Positions 14,986-22,734 of a stretch of 35,111 bases of DNA are shown here, piece after piece (position 1 is the first letter of the stretch; each line of letters starts with the position of its first letter). A model generated the notes under the pieces. The model was given only the letters and a program-made list of their open reading frames with translations. It was not told the DNA's origin and ran no database searches. The position numbers and the translations under genes are program-made. The stretch is from Acidimicrobiia bacterium (lineage in GTDB: Bacteria; Actinomycetota; Acidimicrobiia; Spongiisociales; UBA5794), in contig DASWKR010000012.1 of the NCBI GenBank assembly GCA_036396535.1, forward strand, positions 1-35,111. The letters are read 5' to 3'.

Positions 14986-16137
14986 TCAGCCGCGTTCGCC
15001 GGGGACCGGGGAGCGACGCATCCAAATCGAGTGGGCGAAACCGAGGGCGATGCTCATGGCCAGAAAGGCCGACCCGCCGGCGCTCAGGAATGGCAACGGC
15101 AAGCCGGTGACCGGCATGAGCCGCATGGTCATCCCGATGTTGACGAACACGTGGAAGACCAGCAGGGCGGCGATGCCGACTGCGGTGAGCTGGGAGAAGC
15201 GATCTCTCCCGACCGCGGCTGCCATCATCACCCGCCACACGATCACGGTGTAGAGGGCGATGACGATGCTGCCCCCCACGAAGCCGAGCTGTTCGCCGAC
15301 CGCGGTGAAGATGAAGTCCGTCGACTGCTCGGGAACGAAGCGCAGGTTCGTCTGGGTGCCCTCGAAGAGCCCCGCCCCGAAGAATCCCCCGGAGCCGATG
15401 GCGATCTCACTCTGCCGCTGGTTGTAGAGCGAGGTCGCCGCCAGGTCCTCCGTCGGATCGAGGAAAGCGGTGATCCGCTCGAGCTGGAAGTCGAGCAGCG
15501 CGTCCGTCTGGAAGATGATCACCGTGGCGAACACCGCCACCAGCACGAGGAACACGAGCTGGCGCCACGTCGTGCCTGCCGCGAACAGGACGACGACGGC
15601 TATGAAGCCGAAGACGAGCATCGTCCCGAGGTCCGGCTGCTTGAAGATGAGGATCGATGGGATGCCGACGAGCACGAACGACCTGGCGACGTGGTACCAC
15701 TTGAGGTTCCCTTCGGCCGCAGACGCCAGCAGAGCGGCGAGCCCGAGGATCACCGCCACCTTGGCGAACTCCGACGGCTGGAACTGGAAGGTCCCTATCG
15801 GGATCCAGCGGCTTGTCCCGGCGCGTAACGGTGCGAAGAGCACGGCGACCAGCGTCCCGAGGCTGATGATGTACGCCAGCGGGGCCAGGGCGCGTAGCGA
15901 CCGAAGATCGACGAGAGACACCGCCAGAAAGGCGGCGAGCCCGATCACCACGAAGATCGTGTGCCTGCGTACCAACGCCGTCGGGTCCTCGAGCCGGGCA
16001 GTCGCCACGGTCCAGACCATGACTATCCCCAGCGCCGAGACCGCCATGTATGCCATCAGGAGGACGAGGTCGGGCCGCAGCGGCAGCTCGCGTTGGAGGA
16101 TGGTGACCGGCTCGGAGCGACGGGAGGCGAGCGCCAT
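14986..16137 (-). CDS. rodA: Peptidoglycan glycosyltransferase RodA (SEDS family)
   Basis: RodA polymerises lipid II during lateral wall growth with PBP2. The 383-residue protein has about ten membrane segments and the SEDS signatures: FQPSEFAKVAVILGLA, FKQPDLGTMLVFGF, and the C-terminal NIGMTMRLMPVTGLPLPFLS. An extracellular loop carries TDFIFTAVGEQLGFVG. ATG 16137 overlaps the PBP2 stop by 1 nt (TGATG), so the pair is translationally coupled. It is the last gene of the mre operon. Confidence 0.96.
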   Translation of the reverse strand: MALASRRSEPVTILQRELPLRPDLVLLMAYMAVSALGIVMVWTVATARLEDPTALVRRHTIFVVIGLAAFLAVSLVDLRSLRALAPLAYIISLGTLVAVLFAPLRAGTSRWIPIGTFQFQPSEFAKVAVILGLAALLASAAEGNLKWYHVARSFVLVGIPSILIFKQPDLGTMLVFGFIAVVVLFAAGTTWRQLVFLVLVAVFATVIIFQTDALLDFQLERITAFLDPTEDLAATSLYNQRQSEIAIGSGGFFGAGLFEGTQTNLRFVPEQSTDFIFTAVGEQLGFVGGSIVIALYTVIVWRVMMAAAVGRDRFSQLTAVGIAALLVFHVFVNIGMTMRLMPVTGLPLPFLSAGGSAFLAMSIALGFAHSIWMRRSPVPGERG

Positions 16138-18113
16138 CAGTCGGTCTCCTCGCCGACGGCCACGGGGGTCATGCCGTCCAGGCCGTTGAGCAGGTATTGG
16201 AACACGCGGCGAGCCGTCGGGGCGGCGAGCTCCCCGCCGCTGCCGCCACGCTCGATGACGACGACGACCACGTACTCCGGATCGTTGATCGGCGCCACCC
16301 CGGCGAACACGGCGGTCGTGATCGACGGGAGCACGGTGCCGTCCTCGAGGGTCTGGGCCTTGCGAACCTCTGCCGTCCCGGTCTTGCCGCCGATCATCTC
16401 GACGTTGGGCCCGAAGTCGGCGAAGGCGCTGCGGGCAGTGCCCCCGGCCCCGTTGACGACGCTCTGCATGTCGCGTCGCAGCGAGAGCCACGTCGTTGCC
16501 GAGATGTCGAGCGAGCGAGTGACGACCGGCGTGTGCTCGAACACGACGTCGTCGTTGCCGTCGACCGCACGATCGAGCACGTACGGCTGGTACAGGGTTC
16601 CTCCGTTAGCCATGGCGGCGTAGGCGGCGGCGAGCTGGAGGGGAGTCACCACGAGTGATCCCTGACCGACGGCGACCTGAAGCAGGTCTCCCCCGAGCCA
16701 CGGGCTCGCCAGGTCGAGCCGGGCGGCGTCGAGGCGTTGTGGCTGCTCGGCGGCCCACCGCACGAACAGCTCCCTGTCCGGGACGATGCCCTCCTGCTCG
16801 AACGGCAGATCGATCCCGGTCTGCTCACCGAAACCGAGCTGCCTCGCCCAGTCCTGCAGCATGTTCTCGCGCTCGGTGAGCTTGTTCTCCTCCCAGATGC
16901 GCAGTGCCAGCTCCCAGAAGTAGACGTTGCACGAGCGGGTGAACGCCGCGTGGATGTTCTGCAGCCCATCGTCTCGCGGGAACGTCCAGTTCGACCAGAC
17001 CCGCTGGCTGGCGTCCGTGAAGGGGGCGTTGAGCTGGGCGGTGCACTCGATGAGGTCTTCGACGGAGAACGTGCTGATCGGGGCGATGCCCTCCTCCATG
17101 GCGGTCACGTACGTGATCGCCTTGAACGTGGAAGCCGGGGCGTATTGACCCTGGATGACATTGTCGTTGAACGCCCCGTCCGGGAACGCCTCGAACTCGC
17201 GCTGGGTCAGCCCGCCGATGAAGATGTTGGGGTCGTACCCCGGCACCGAGTCGAGGGCCACCACTGCGCCGTCCTTGGCGCGCAGCACGACCCCGACTGC
17301 GCGCACCGGGCACCCCTGGTCCTCGTCACTCGGCTCGCAGCCGCCCTCGGCGTGCTGTTCTCGGGCGAGAGTCAGCGCCTCGAGGAGCGACTCGTGGAGG
17401 ACTTGTTGGGTTTCGAGCTCGAGCGTCAGGTAGAGAGTCGACCCCGGCCGCGGCACCTGCTCGCCGAGGATGTCCTGGATCGTCTCCGCGTCGACGAGGT
17501 ACTTGATGGCTCCGGGCGTTCCGCGGAGGAGATCGTCGTACTGTCGCTCGATGCCGTCCTTGCCGAGCACATCGGACGGGCCGACGCCCGGCTTCTCGAG
17601 GTCGTGCTCGTCTGGGCGGCCGATGTACCCGATGACGTGCGCCCCGAGCTCGCCGTTCGGGTAGAGCCGCACCGGCTGCGGCACGATGGAAACCCCGGGG
17701 AACTCGTCGAGTCGCTCGGAGAGGAAGACCTCCTGCCGGCGCGTGAGGTCGCCGAGGACCGTCAGGCGGTCACCCCGCTGCTTCGCCTCGTCGACGATCT
17801 CCTGCACTTCGCCCGCGGTGCGCCCCGAGAAGGCGGCCAGGCGCTGGACCAACTCCTCCTCGACCGCCGAGGGCACGAGGGCGCCCTCGATCACGGCAGC
17901 CAGCGAGGGCCGGTTCCCGGCGAGCAGCTCCCCGTTGGCGTCCCGGATCTCCCCGCGGGGGGCGGGCGTCTCCACGACCTTCACCAGGTTCTCGTCGGCT
18001 TGGCGGCGGTACTCCTCGGCAGACGTGACCTGCATCGACCACAGACGCAGCGTCAGCACGGAGAACATCGCGAGGAACACGAGCGACAGGACCCCGATCC
18101 GGACTCCCGACAT
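16137..18113 (-). CDS. mrdA: Penicillin-binding protein 2 (elongation-specific transpeptidase)
   Basis: This class B PBP cross-links peptidoglycan in the elongation complex. The 658-residue protein has an N-terminal membrane anchor (about 5-27), a pedestal domain with APRGEIRDANGELLAGNRPS, and a transpeptidase domain with all three motifs: PASTFK (Ser328), SCN, and GKTGTAE. An insert at about residues 255-270 carries two cysteines (EGGCEPSDEDQGCPVRA) that could form a disulfide outside the membrane. ATG 18113 lies 10 nt after mreD. Confidence 0.96.
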   Translation of the reverse strand: MSGVRIGVLSLVFLAMFSVLTLRLWSMQVTSAEEYRRQADENLVKVVETPAPRGEIRDANGELLAGNRPSLAAVIEGALVPSAVEEELVQRLAAFSGRTAGEVQEIVDEAKQRGDRLTVLGDLTRRQEVFLSERLDEFPGVSIVPQPVRLYPNGELGAHVIGYIGRPDEHDLEKPGVGPSDVLGKDGIERQYDDLLRGTPGAIKYLVDAETIQDILGEQVPRPGSTLYLTLELETQQVLHESLLEALTLAREQHAEGGCEPSDEDQGCPVRAVGVVLRAKDGAVVALDSVPGYDPNIFIGGLTQREFEAFPDGAFNDNVIQGQYAPASTFKAITYVTAMEEGIAPISTFSVEDLIECTAQLNAPFTDASQRVWSNWTFPRDDGLQNIHAAFTRSCNVYFWELALRIWEENKLTERENMLQDWARQLGFGEQTGIDLPFEQEGIVPDRELFVRWAAEQPQRLDAARLDLASPWLGGDLLQVAVGQGSLVVTPLQLAAAYAAMANGGTLYQPYVLDRAVDGNDDVVFEHTPVVTRSLDISATTWLSLRRDMQSVVNGAGGTARSAFADFGPNVEMIGGKTGTAEVRKAQTLEDGTVLPSITTAVFAGVAPINDPEYVVVVVIERGGSGGELAAPTARRVFQYLLNGLDGMTPVAVGEETD

Positions 18114-18123
18114 CAGATGTGCC

Positions 18124-18636
18124 TCACGGTCGCCAACTCCTCGTCCGGTCCCTGGCGAGCACCTTGCTGATCGGCGGGAGGACGGCGCCGGCCAGGGCGA
18201 CGTTCCACACCGCCGGGAGGAAGATCAGCCTCAGCACTCCCGCGCTCATCAAGAGGCGCTGGCCGAACAGGGTACCGGTGAGCGCGAACAACGCCTCTCC
18301 GATGGCAGTCAGCGCCAAGACCCCGACACCGATCGCCACGAGGCCGTGGTCCGACCGGGCTCTGAGGCGAACGGTCACGTAGGCGACGACCGTGAGGGCG
18401 ATCGCCCACAGGCCGAGCGGGGCGCCGCCGAGCAGGTCGGCGAAGAGACCGGACGTGAACCCGACGAGGAGGGCCGGCTCAGGTTCGAGATGCCTCGCCG
18501 TTGCGATGACCGCCAGGATCGTCAGGTCGGGAGAGGCGCCGAAGAGCTCGATCCTGCCCTCGGCGAACACGGTCGATTGGAGGACGAGGGCGAAGATCGC
18601 CACGGTCAGCGCGAAGACGACGTCGCGGCCTCTCAC
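18124..18636 (-). CDS. mreD: Rod shape-determining protein MreD
   Basis: MreD is a polytopic membrane protein of the elongasome. The 170-residue sequence is nearly all hydrophobic helices, about five to six segments, with the family-like start VFALTVAIFALVLQST and the motif GFTSGLFADLLGGAPLGLWA. The identification rests on this pattern and on the position between mreC and PBP2. The start overlaps the mreC stop by 4 nt (ATGA). Confidence 0.92.
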   Translation of the reverse strand: MRGRDVVFALTVAIFALVLQSTVFAEGRIELFGASPDLTILAVIATARHLEPEPALLVGFTSGLFADLLGGAPLGLWAIALTVVAYVTVRLRARSDHGLVAIGVGVLALTAIGEALFALTGTLFGQRLLMSAGVLRLIFLPAVWNVALAGAVLPPISKVLARDRTRSWRP

Positions 18637-19517
18637 TGGCCGATCACGGGGGCATTCGGAGCCGGCTGGGGCTCGTCGTCCTCACCGACGGCGTCGAGCG
18701 GCGACCACCCGACGATCACCTTGACGAACTCGATCTCCGAGACCCGGATCGCAGGCGAGACGGTCGTCTCGAGCAGGAAGCCTGCCGCCGTCTCGGCCGA
18801 CGCAACGATCGTGCCGACGGCGATGCCCGCCGGGAACCTCGTCCCGTCGGTCACGAGCAACTGACCTCTGGCGACCGGCTTCTCGGCGTTGAACATCCGC
18901 AGCTGCAGGTCGGCGTCTCCTCGCCCGGAGATCGTCCCCAGCTCGTTCGTCTCCAGGTTGCGAACGCCCACCCCGAACCGCACGTCCGTGATGAGGCGCA
19001 CCCTGGCGCTCGACTCGGTGACGAAGTCGATGCTCCCGACCAACCCGTCCTCGTCGATCACCGTCTGGTTGAGGGCGATGCCGTCGGCGGTTCCGCGATT
19101 GATCCACCTGATGTGGTTGAACTCGCTTGTGCCGAGGGAGAAGATCTGGGCGGTGATCGCCGAGAGCTGCCCGGGGGGCTCGAGGTCGTTGATCGCTTCC
19201 AGCTCCTCGAGACGGTTCTGCAGGCTCTGCTGTTCCTGGATCTGGCTCTCCAACTCGTCCACCCTGTCCTGGAGGCGGGCGTTCTCGTCGCGCAGCCCTG
19301 CGATGTCCGAGAGGCCGTCGATGAAGCCGACCACGGGGCGGGTCGCCGCGGTAGCGGCGCGCTGCAGCGGCGCGAACAGCACCTGGGCTCCCTCCCTCAT
19401 CGTCTCACCGAGGCCGACACCGTGTGACCGGACGTCGAACGTGGCGACGAGGAAAGCCACCGTCAACAGCCCGACGAACAGGGTCGTCGAACGGTCGAAT
19501 CGCCGGAACGAGAACAT
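18633..19517 (-). CDS. mreC: Rod shape-determining protein MreC
   Basis: MreC is a periplasm-side scaffold linking MreB and PBP2. The 294-residue protein has an N-terminal membrane helix (TTLFVGLLTVAFLVATF), a coiled coil at about residues 65-110 (LRDENARLQDRVDELESQI), and the paired beta domains with TVIDEDGLVGSIDFVTESSA and VTDGTRFPAGIAVG. The acidic, Pro-rich C-terminus is likely flexible. GAGGAG lies 8 nt before ATG 19517. It is 179 nt downstream of mreB; that gap shows no obvious structure. Confidence 0.95.
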   Translation of the reverse strand: MFSFRRFDRSTTLFVGLLTVAFLVATFDVRSHGVGLGETMREGAQVLFAPLQRAATAATRPVVGFIDGLSDIAGLRDENARLQDRVDELESQIQEQQSLQNRLEELEAINDLEPPGQLSAITAQIFSLGTSEFNHIRWINRGTADGIALNQTVIDEDGLVGSIDFVTESSARVRLITDVRFGVGVRNLETNELGTISGRGDADLQLRMFNAEKPVARGQLLVTDGTRFPAGIAVGTIVASAETAAGFLLETTVSPAIRVSEIEFVKVIVGWSPLDAVGEDDEPQPAPNAPVIGQ

Positions 19518-19696
19518 GCCGTCAGCTCCTCACGGCCGGCGAGGCTCGAGGCCGCAGTGGGTGGTGGTCGAGGGCTCGACCGGTACGTCGAGCAAGCGAT
19601 CGCCTGCCCGGTCCCGTCTTCCCCACCCCGCCGATCGACTCCTGCCGTCCTGTGCCTCGCGGTCGGGCTACGAGGCCGGCAGACACACGACGGGCG

Positions 19697-20731
19697 TCAA
19701 CTGCGCCCACTCGACTGCAGCACGACATGGAGCACCTCGAACTCCTCGAGGCAGGCGCCCGATCCGAGCACGACGGACTGCAGTGGGCGATCGGCGGTCA
19801 CGATCGGCATGCCTGTCTCGTTCGCCAGTCGCACGTCGAGCCCCCTCAGCAGAGCTCCCCCTCCGGTGAGCACGATGCCGCGCTCCATGATGTCGGCCGC
19901 CAGCTCCGGCGGGGTCTTGTCGAGCGTCAACTTCACGGCGTCGACGATCGCCTGGACCGGCTCCTCGATCGCTTCGCGCACCTCGGGGCTGCTGAGGAGC
20001 ACGGTCTTCGGGAGTCCGCTGATGAGGTCGCGGCCCCTGACCTCGGCCGCCGGCTCGTCCGGGTATGGCCAGGCGGATCCGATCGCCATCTTCACCTGCT
20101 CGGCGGTGCGCTCGCCGAGCATGAGGTTGTACTCCTTCTTGACCCACGAGATGATCGCCTCGTCGAGCTCGTCTCCGCCGATCCTGATCGACTTCGACAC
20201 CACGATGCCCCCGAGCGAGATGACGGCCACCTCGGTAGTCCCGCCTCCCATGTCGACGACCATCGAGCCGGACGGCTCGTGGACCGGGAGGCCGACACCG
20301 ATCGCCGCGGCCATGGGCTCTTCGATCGTGTACGCCCTGCGGGCCCCGGCGTGGTACGCGGCCTCTTCCACCGCCCTGCGCTCGACGGCGGTGATCCCCG
20401 AAGGCACGCAGATGACGATGCGAGGCCTGGCGGCGAAGCGCCGGTTGTGGACCTTGTCGATGAAGTAGCGGAGCATCTTCTCGGTGATGTCGAAGTCGGC
20501 GATGACGCCGTTGCGGAGCGGCCGGATGGCCTGGATGTAGGACGGCGTCCGCCCGATCATCCGCTTCGCCTCCATGCCGACCTCCAACGGCCGGTTGTCC
20601 CTGGTGTTGATGGCGACGACCGAAGGCTCGTTGAGGACGATGCCCATCCCGCGGACGAAGACCAGCGTGTTCGCCGTTCCGAGATCGATCGCCATGTCCC
20701 TGCCGGCAACGGCAAACAAGTTGTTCAGCAT
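19697..20731 (-). CDS. mreB: Rod shape-determining protein MreB (bacterial actin)
   Basis: MreB forms filaments that guide wall synthesis. The 344-residue protein shows the actin-fold phosphate loops [13 protein letters not shown] near the N-terminus and [20 protein letters not shown], the adenosine motif [13 protein letters not shown], and [19 protein letters not shown]. Length is standard. ATG 20731 ([18 protein letters not shown]) follows AGAGGG at 6 nt; a longer reading upstream is not supported. It is the first gene of the mreB-mreC-mreD-mrdA-rodA operon and is divergent from ndk. Confidence 0.98.
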   Translation of the reverse strand: MLNNLFAVAGRDMAIDLGTANTLVFVRGMGIVLNEPSVVAINTRDNRPLEVGMEAKRMIGRTPSYIQAIRPLRNGVIADFDITEKMLRYFIDKVHNRRFAARPRIVICVPSGITAVERRAVEEAAYHAGARRAYTIEEPMAAAIGVGLPVHEPSGSMVVDMGGGTTEVAVISLGGIVVSKSIRIGGDELDEAIISWVKKEYNLMLGERTAEQVKMAIGSAWPYPDEPAAEVRGRDLISGLPKTVLLSSPEVREAIEEPVQAIVDAVKLTLDKTPPELAADIMERGIVLTGGGALLRGLDVRLANETGMPIVTADRPLQSVVLGSGACLEEFEVLHVVLQSSGRS

Positions 20732-20854
20732 GGAACCCTCTCGCCCTTCATATGCCGATACTCGCGCACCATGGAGACTACCGATGGTGGGGTCGCGAGC
20801 GCTGACAGTGTAGACCGGGTGAGGACGGCGATTTCTGGCGTGCCCTCCACCACG

Positions 20855-20860
20855 TAGTAT
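20855..20860 (+). promoter_or_regulatory. Candidate -10 box for ndk
   Basis: TAGTAT fits the -10 consensus (TAnnaT) and lies 34 nt before the ndk ATG in the 163-nt divergent gap with mreB. No good -35 is seen (TTTCTG at 17 nt is the closest). The mreB promoter must lie in the same gap; TACACT on the minus strand at about 20811-20816 is a weak candidate. Confidence 0.3.
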
Positions 20861-20894
20861 CCGCCACCGTCTCGCGAGGGAGCAGTGGGAGGCG

Positions 20895-21314
20895 ATGGCA
20901 GTCGAGCACACGTTCGTGATGGTCAAGCCGGACGGGGTGGCGCGCAGTCTCGTCGGCGAGGTCGTCTCCAGGTTCGAGCGCAAGGGCTTGAAGCTCGAGA
21001 GGATGCGCATGCTGCAGATCGACGACGATCTGGCTGCCCGCCACTACGCCGAGCACGTCGCCAAACCCTTCTTCGGCGAGCTCACGGCGTTCATCACGAG
21101 CGGGCCGGTGGTCGCCATGGAGTGGTCGGGCGAGTCGGCGGTCGCCGTGTCCCGCACGCTGATGGGCCCGACGAACCCTGTCGACGCACCCCCCGGAACG
21201 ATCCGCGGCGACTACGGCCTCGTCATCACGAACAACATCGTCCACGGGAGCGACTCGGCAGCGAGCGCAGAACGCGAGCTCGGATTGTTCTTTCCCGACT
21301 CGGCAGACGCCTGA
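20895..21314 (+). CDS. ndk: Nucleoside diphosphate kinase
   Basis: Ndk transfers the gamma phosphate of ATP to nucleoside diphosphates. The 139-residue protein has [17 protein letters not shown] at the start, RTLMGPTNP, and the active-site histidine in NNIVHGSDS (H117). Length is normal. ATG 20895 fits family alignments; GGGAGG is only 2 nt before it, and GAGGGAG is about 13 nt before it, so ribosome-site spacing is unusual. In relatives ndk often follows folC on the same strand; here it faces folC tail to tail with 42 nt between. Confidence 0.97.
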   Translation: MAVEHTFVMVKPDGVARSLVGEVVSRFERKGLKLERMRMLQIDDDLAARHYAEHVAKPFFGELTAFITSGPVVAMEWSGESAVAVSRTLMGPTNPVDAPPGTIRGDYGLVITNNIVHGSDSAASAERELGLFFPDSADA

Positions 21315-21356
21315 GCGAGGTCGTTGCCCTGCTCCGCCGCCACCTCGAGCGGCCGA

Positions 21357-22730
21357 TCAGTCCTCGTCGTCGACGTCTGGGTCCACGTGGTCTTGCGCAT
21401 CGAATCGGCGATGGACGCGCGACTGCTCTGCTGCCGGGAGCCCGAGGGCGGCGCGCGCCTCGCCGGCGACGTACAGGGATCCGGCAACCACGATCGCTCC
21501 GGCGGTGCCCGCCAGCCGTCTCGCCACGGCGACGGCGCCGGCGACGTCGGGCACGGTCTCGATGAGTGGACGCGGCTCGAGGGTCGCAGCCGCCAAGGCG
21601 ACCTCGGCGGCGTCGACCGCCTCGCCGTCCGCCGCACTGGTGGCGACGACCGTCCGCACGATTCCCGCCAGCGGGGCGAGAAGTGCTGCCACGTCCCGGT
21701 CGCCGCGCCACCCGGTGACGAGTACCCAGTCGGCTCGCGGGAACTCGGACTCGAGGCTGGCGGCGAGGCCCGCGATCCCCTGCTCGTTGTGGGCGCCGTC
21801 GACGACCATGAGCGGGTTCCTCGACACGACCTCGATTCGACCAGGCGACGTGACGCCGGCGACTGCCTCGTGAACGGCCGCCGCGTCGAGGGGGCGCCCG
21901 AAGAACAGCTCGGTCGCCGCGATGGCGAGCGCCAGATGGTCGACCTGATGCCTCCCGTGGAGGCGTAGCTCCATCTCCTCGTACCGTCCGTGAACACCCT
22001 CGATGCTGGTCAGCCAAGCGTCCCCCGACCAGGCCGCTTCGAGGGTCTCGTATGCGTCGCCGTACCTGAACCAGCGCGATCCGGTGGCGGCCACCCGCGC
22101 CGTCACCGGCCCCTCCGCCGCCGGGTCGAGCGGCCCGGTGACGAGGATCCCTCCGTCGTCGAGGATCGCCGCCTTCTCGCCTGCGATCGCCGAGATCGAG
22201 CTCCCGAGATAGGCCATGTGATCCATGGCGATGCCGGTGATGACCGACACGTCTGCCGAGACGACGTTCGTGGCGTCGAGGCGGCCCCCCAGACCGACCT
22301 CGACCACTGCGACGTCGACCGCGGCGGTGGCCATCAGCGAGAAGGCGAGTACCGTCGTGACCTCGAAGTATGTCAGCATCTCGCCGCGGCGGGCCTCGTA
22401 CATCTCGACGAACGGGGCGATGTCGGCGACCGCCTGCACGAGCTCGTCGGCGCGCAACGTCCGCCCGCCCAAGGTGAATCGCTCCTCCAACTCCTGGAGG
22501 TGGGGTGAGATGAACGTACCGACGAACAGGCCGTGGGCGCCGAGCAGGTCGCCGATCATCCGCACCGTCGTCGTCTTGCCGTTGGTGCCCGCCACGTGCA
22601 CTACGGGGAACGAGCGGTGCGGGTTGCCGAGCAGCTCCAGAGCGCCGGCGATCCGCTCGATCCCCGGCTTGACGCCCTGACCGATGCGGTCGTCGAGGAA
22701 GCGCAAGGCCTCGTCCCTGCTGGTGACCAC
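21357..22730 (-). CDS. folC: Bifunctional folylpolyglutamate synthase / dihydrofolate synthase
   Basis: FolC adds glutamate to dihydropteroate and to folates. The 457-residue Mur-ligase-fold protein has the P-loop VVHVAGTNGKTTTVRMI, the TFISPHLQELEERF segment, VVEVGLGGRLDATNVV, ITGIAMDHM for the ligase site, and SPGRIEVVSRNP followed by VVDGAHNEQG in the C-terminal domain. It is full length. I place the start at GTG 22730, 4 nt after the valS stop, giving MVTSRDEALRFLDD. A longer reading into valS is not supported. Coupling to valS is the normal actinobacterial order. Confidence 0.95.
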   Translation of the reverse strand: MVTSRDEALRFLDDRIGQGVKPGIERIAGALELLGNPHRSFPVVHVAGTNGKTTTVRMIGDLLGAHGLFVGTFISPHLQELEERFTLGGRTLRADELVQAVADIAPFVEMYEARRGEMLTYFEVTTVLAFSLMATAAVDVAVVEVGLGGRLDATNVVSADVSVITGIAMDHMAYLGSSISAIAGEKAAILDDGGILVTGPLDPAAEGPVTARVAATGSRWFRYGDAYETLEAAWSGDAWLTSIEGVHGRYEEMELRLHGRHQVDHLALAIAATELFFGRPLDAAAVHEAVAGVTSPGRIEVVSRNPLMVVDGAHNEQGIAGLAASLESEFPRADWVLVTGWRGDRDVAALLAPLAGIVRTVVATSAADGEAVDAAEVALAAATLEPRPLIETVPDVAGAVAVARRLAGTAGAIVVAGSLYVAGEARAALGLPAAEQSRVHRRFDAQDHVDPDVDDED

Positions 22731-22734
22731 GACG

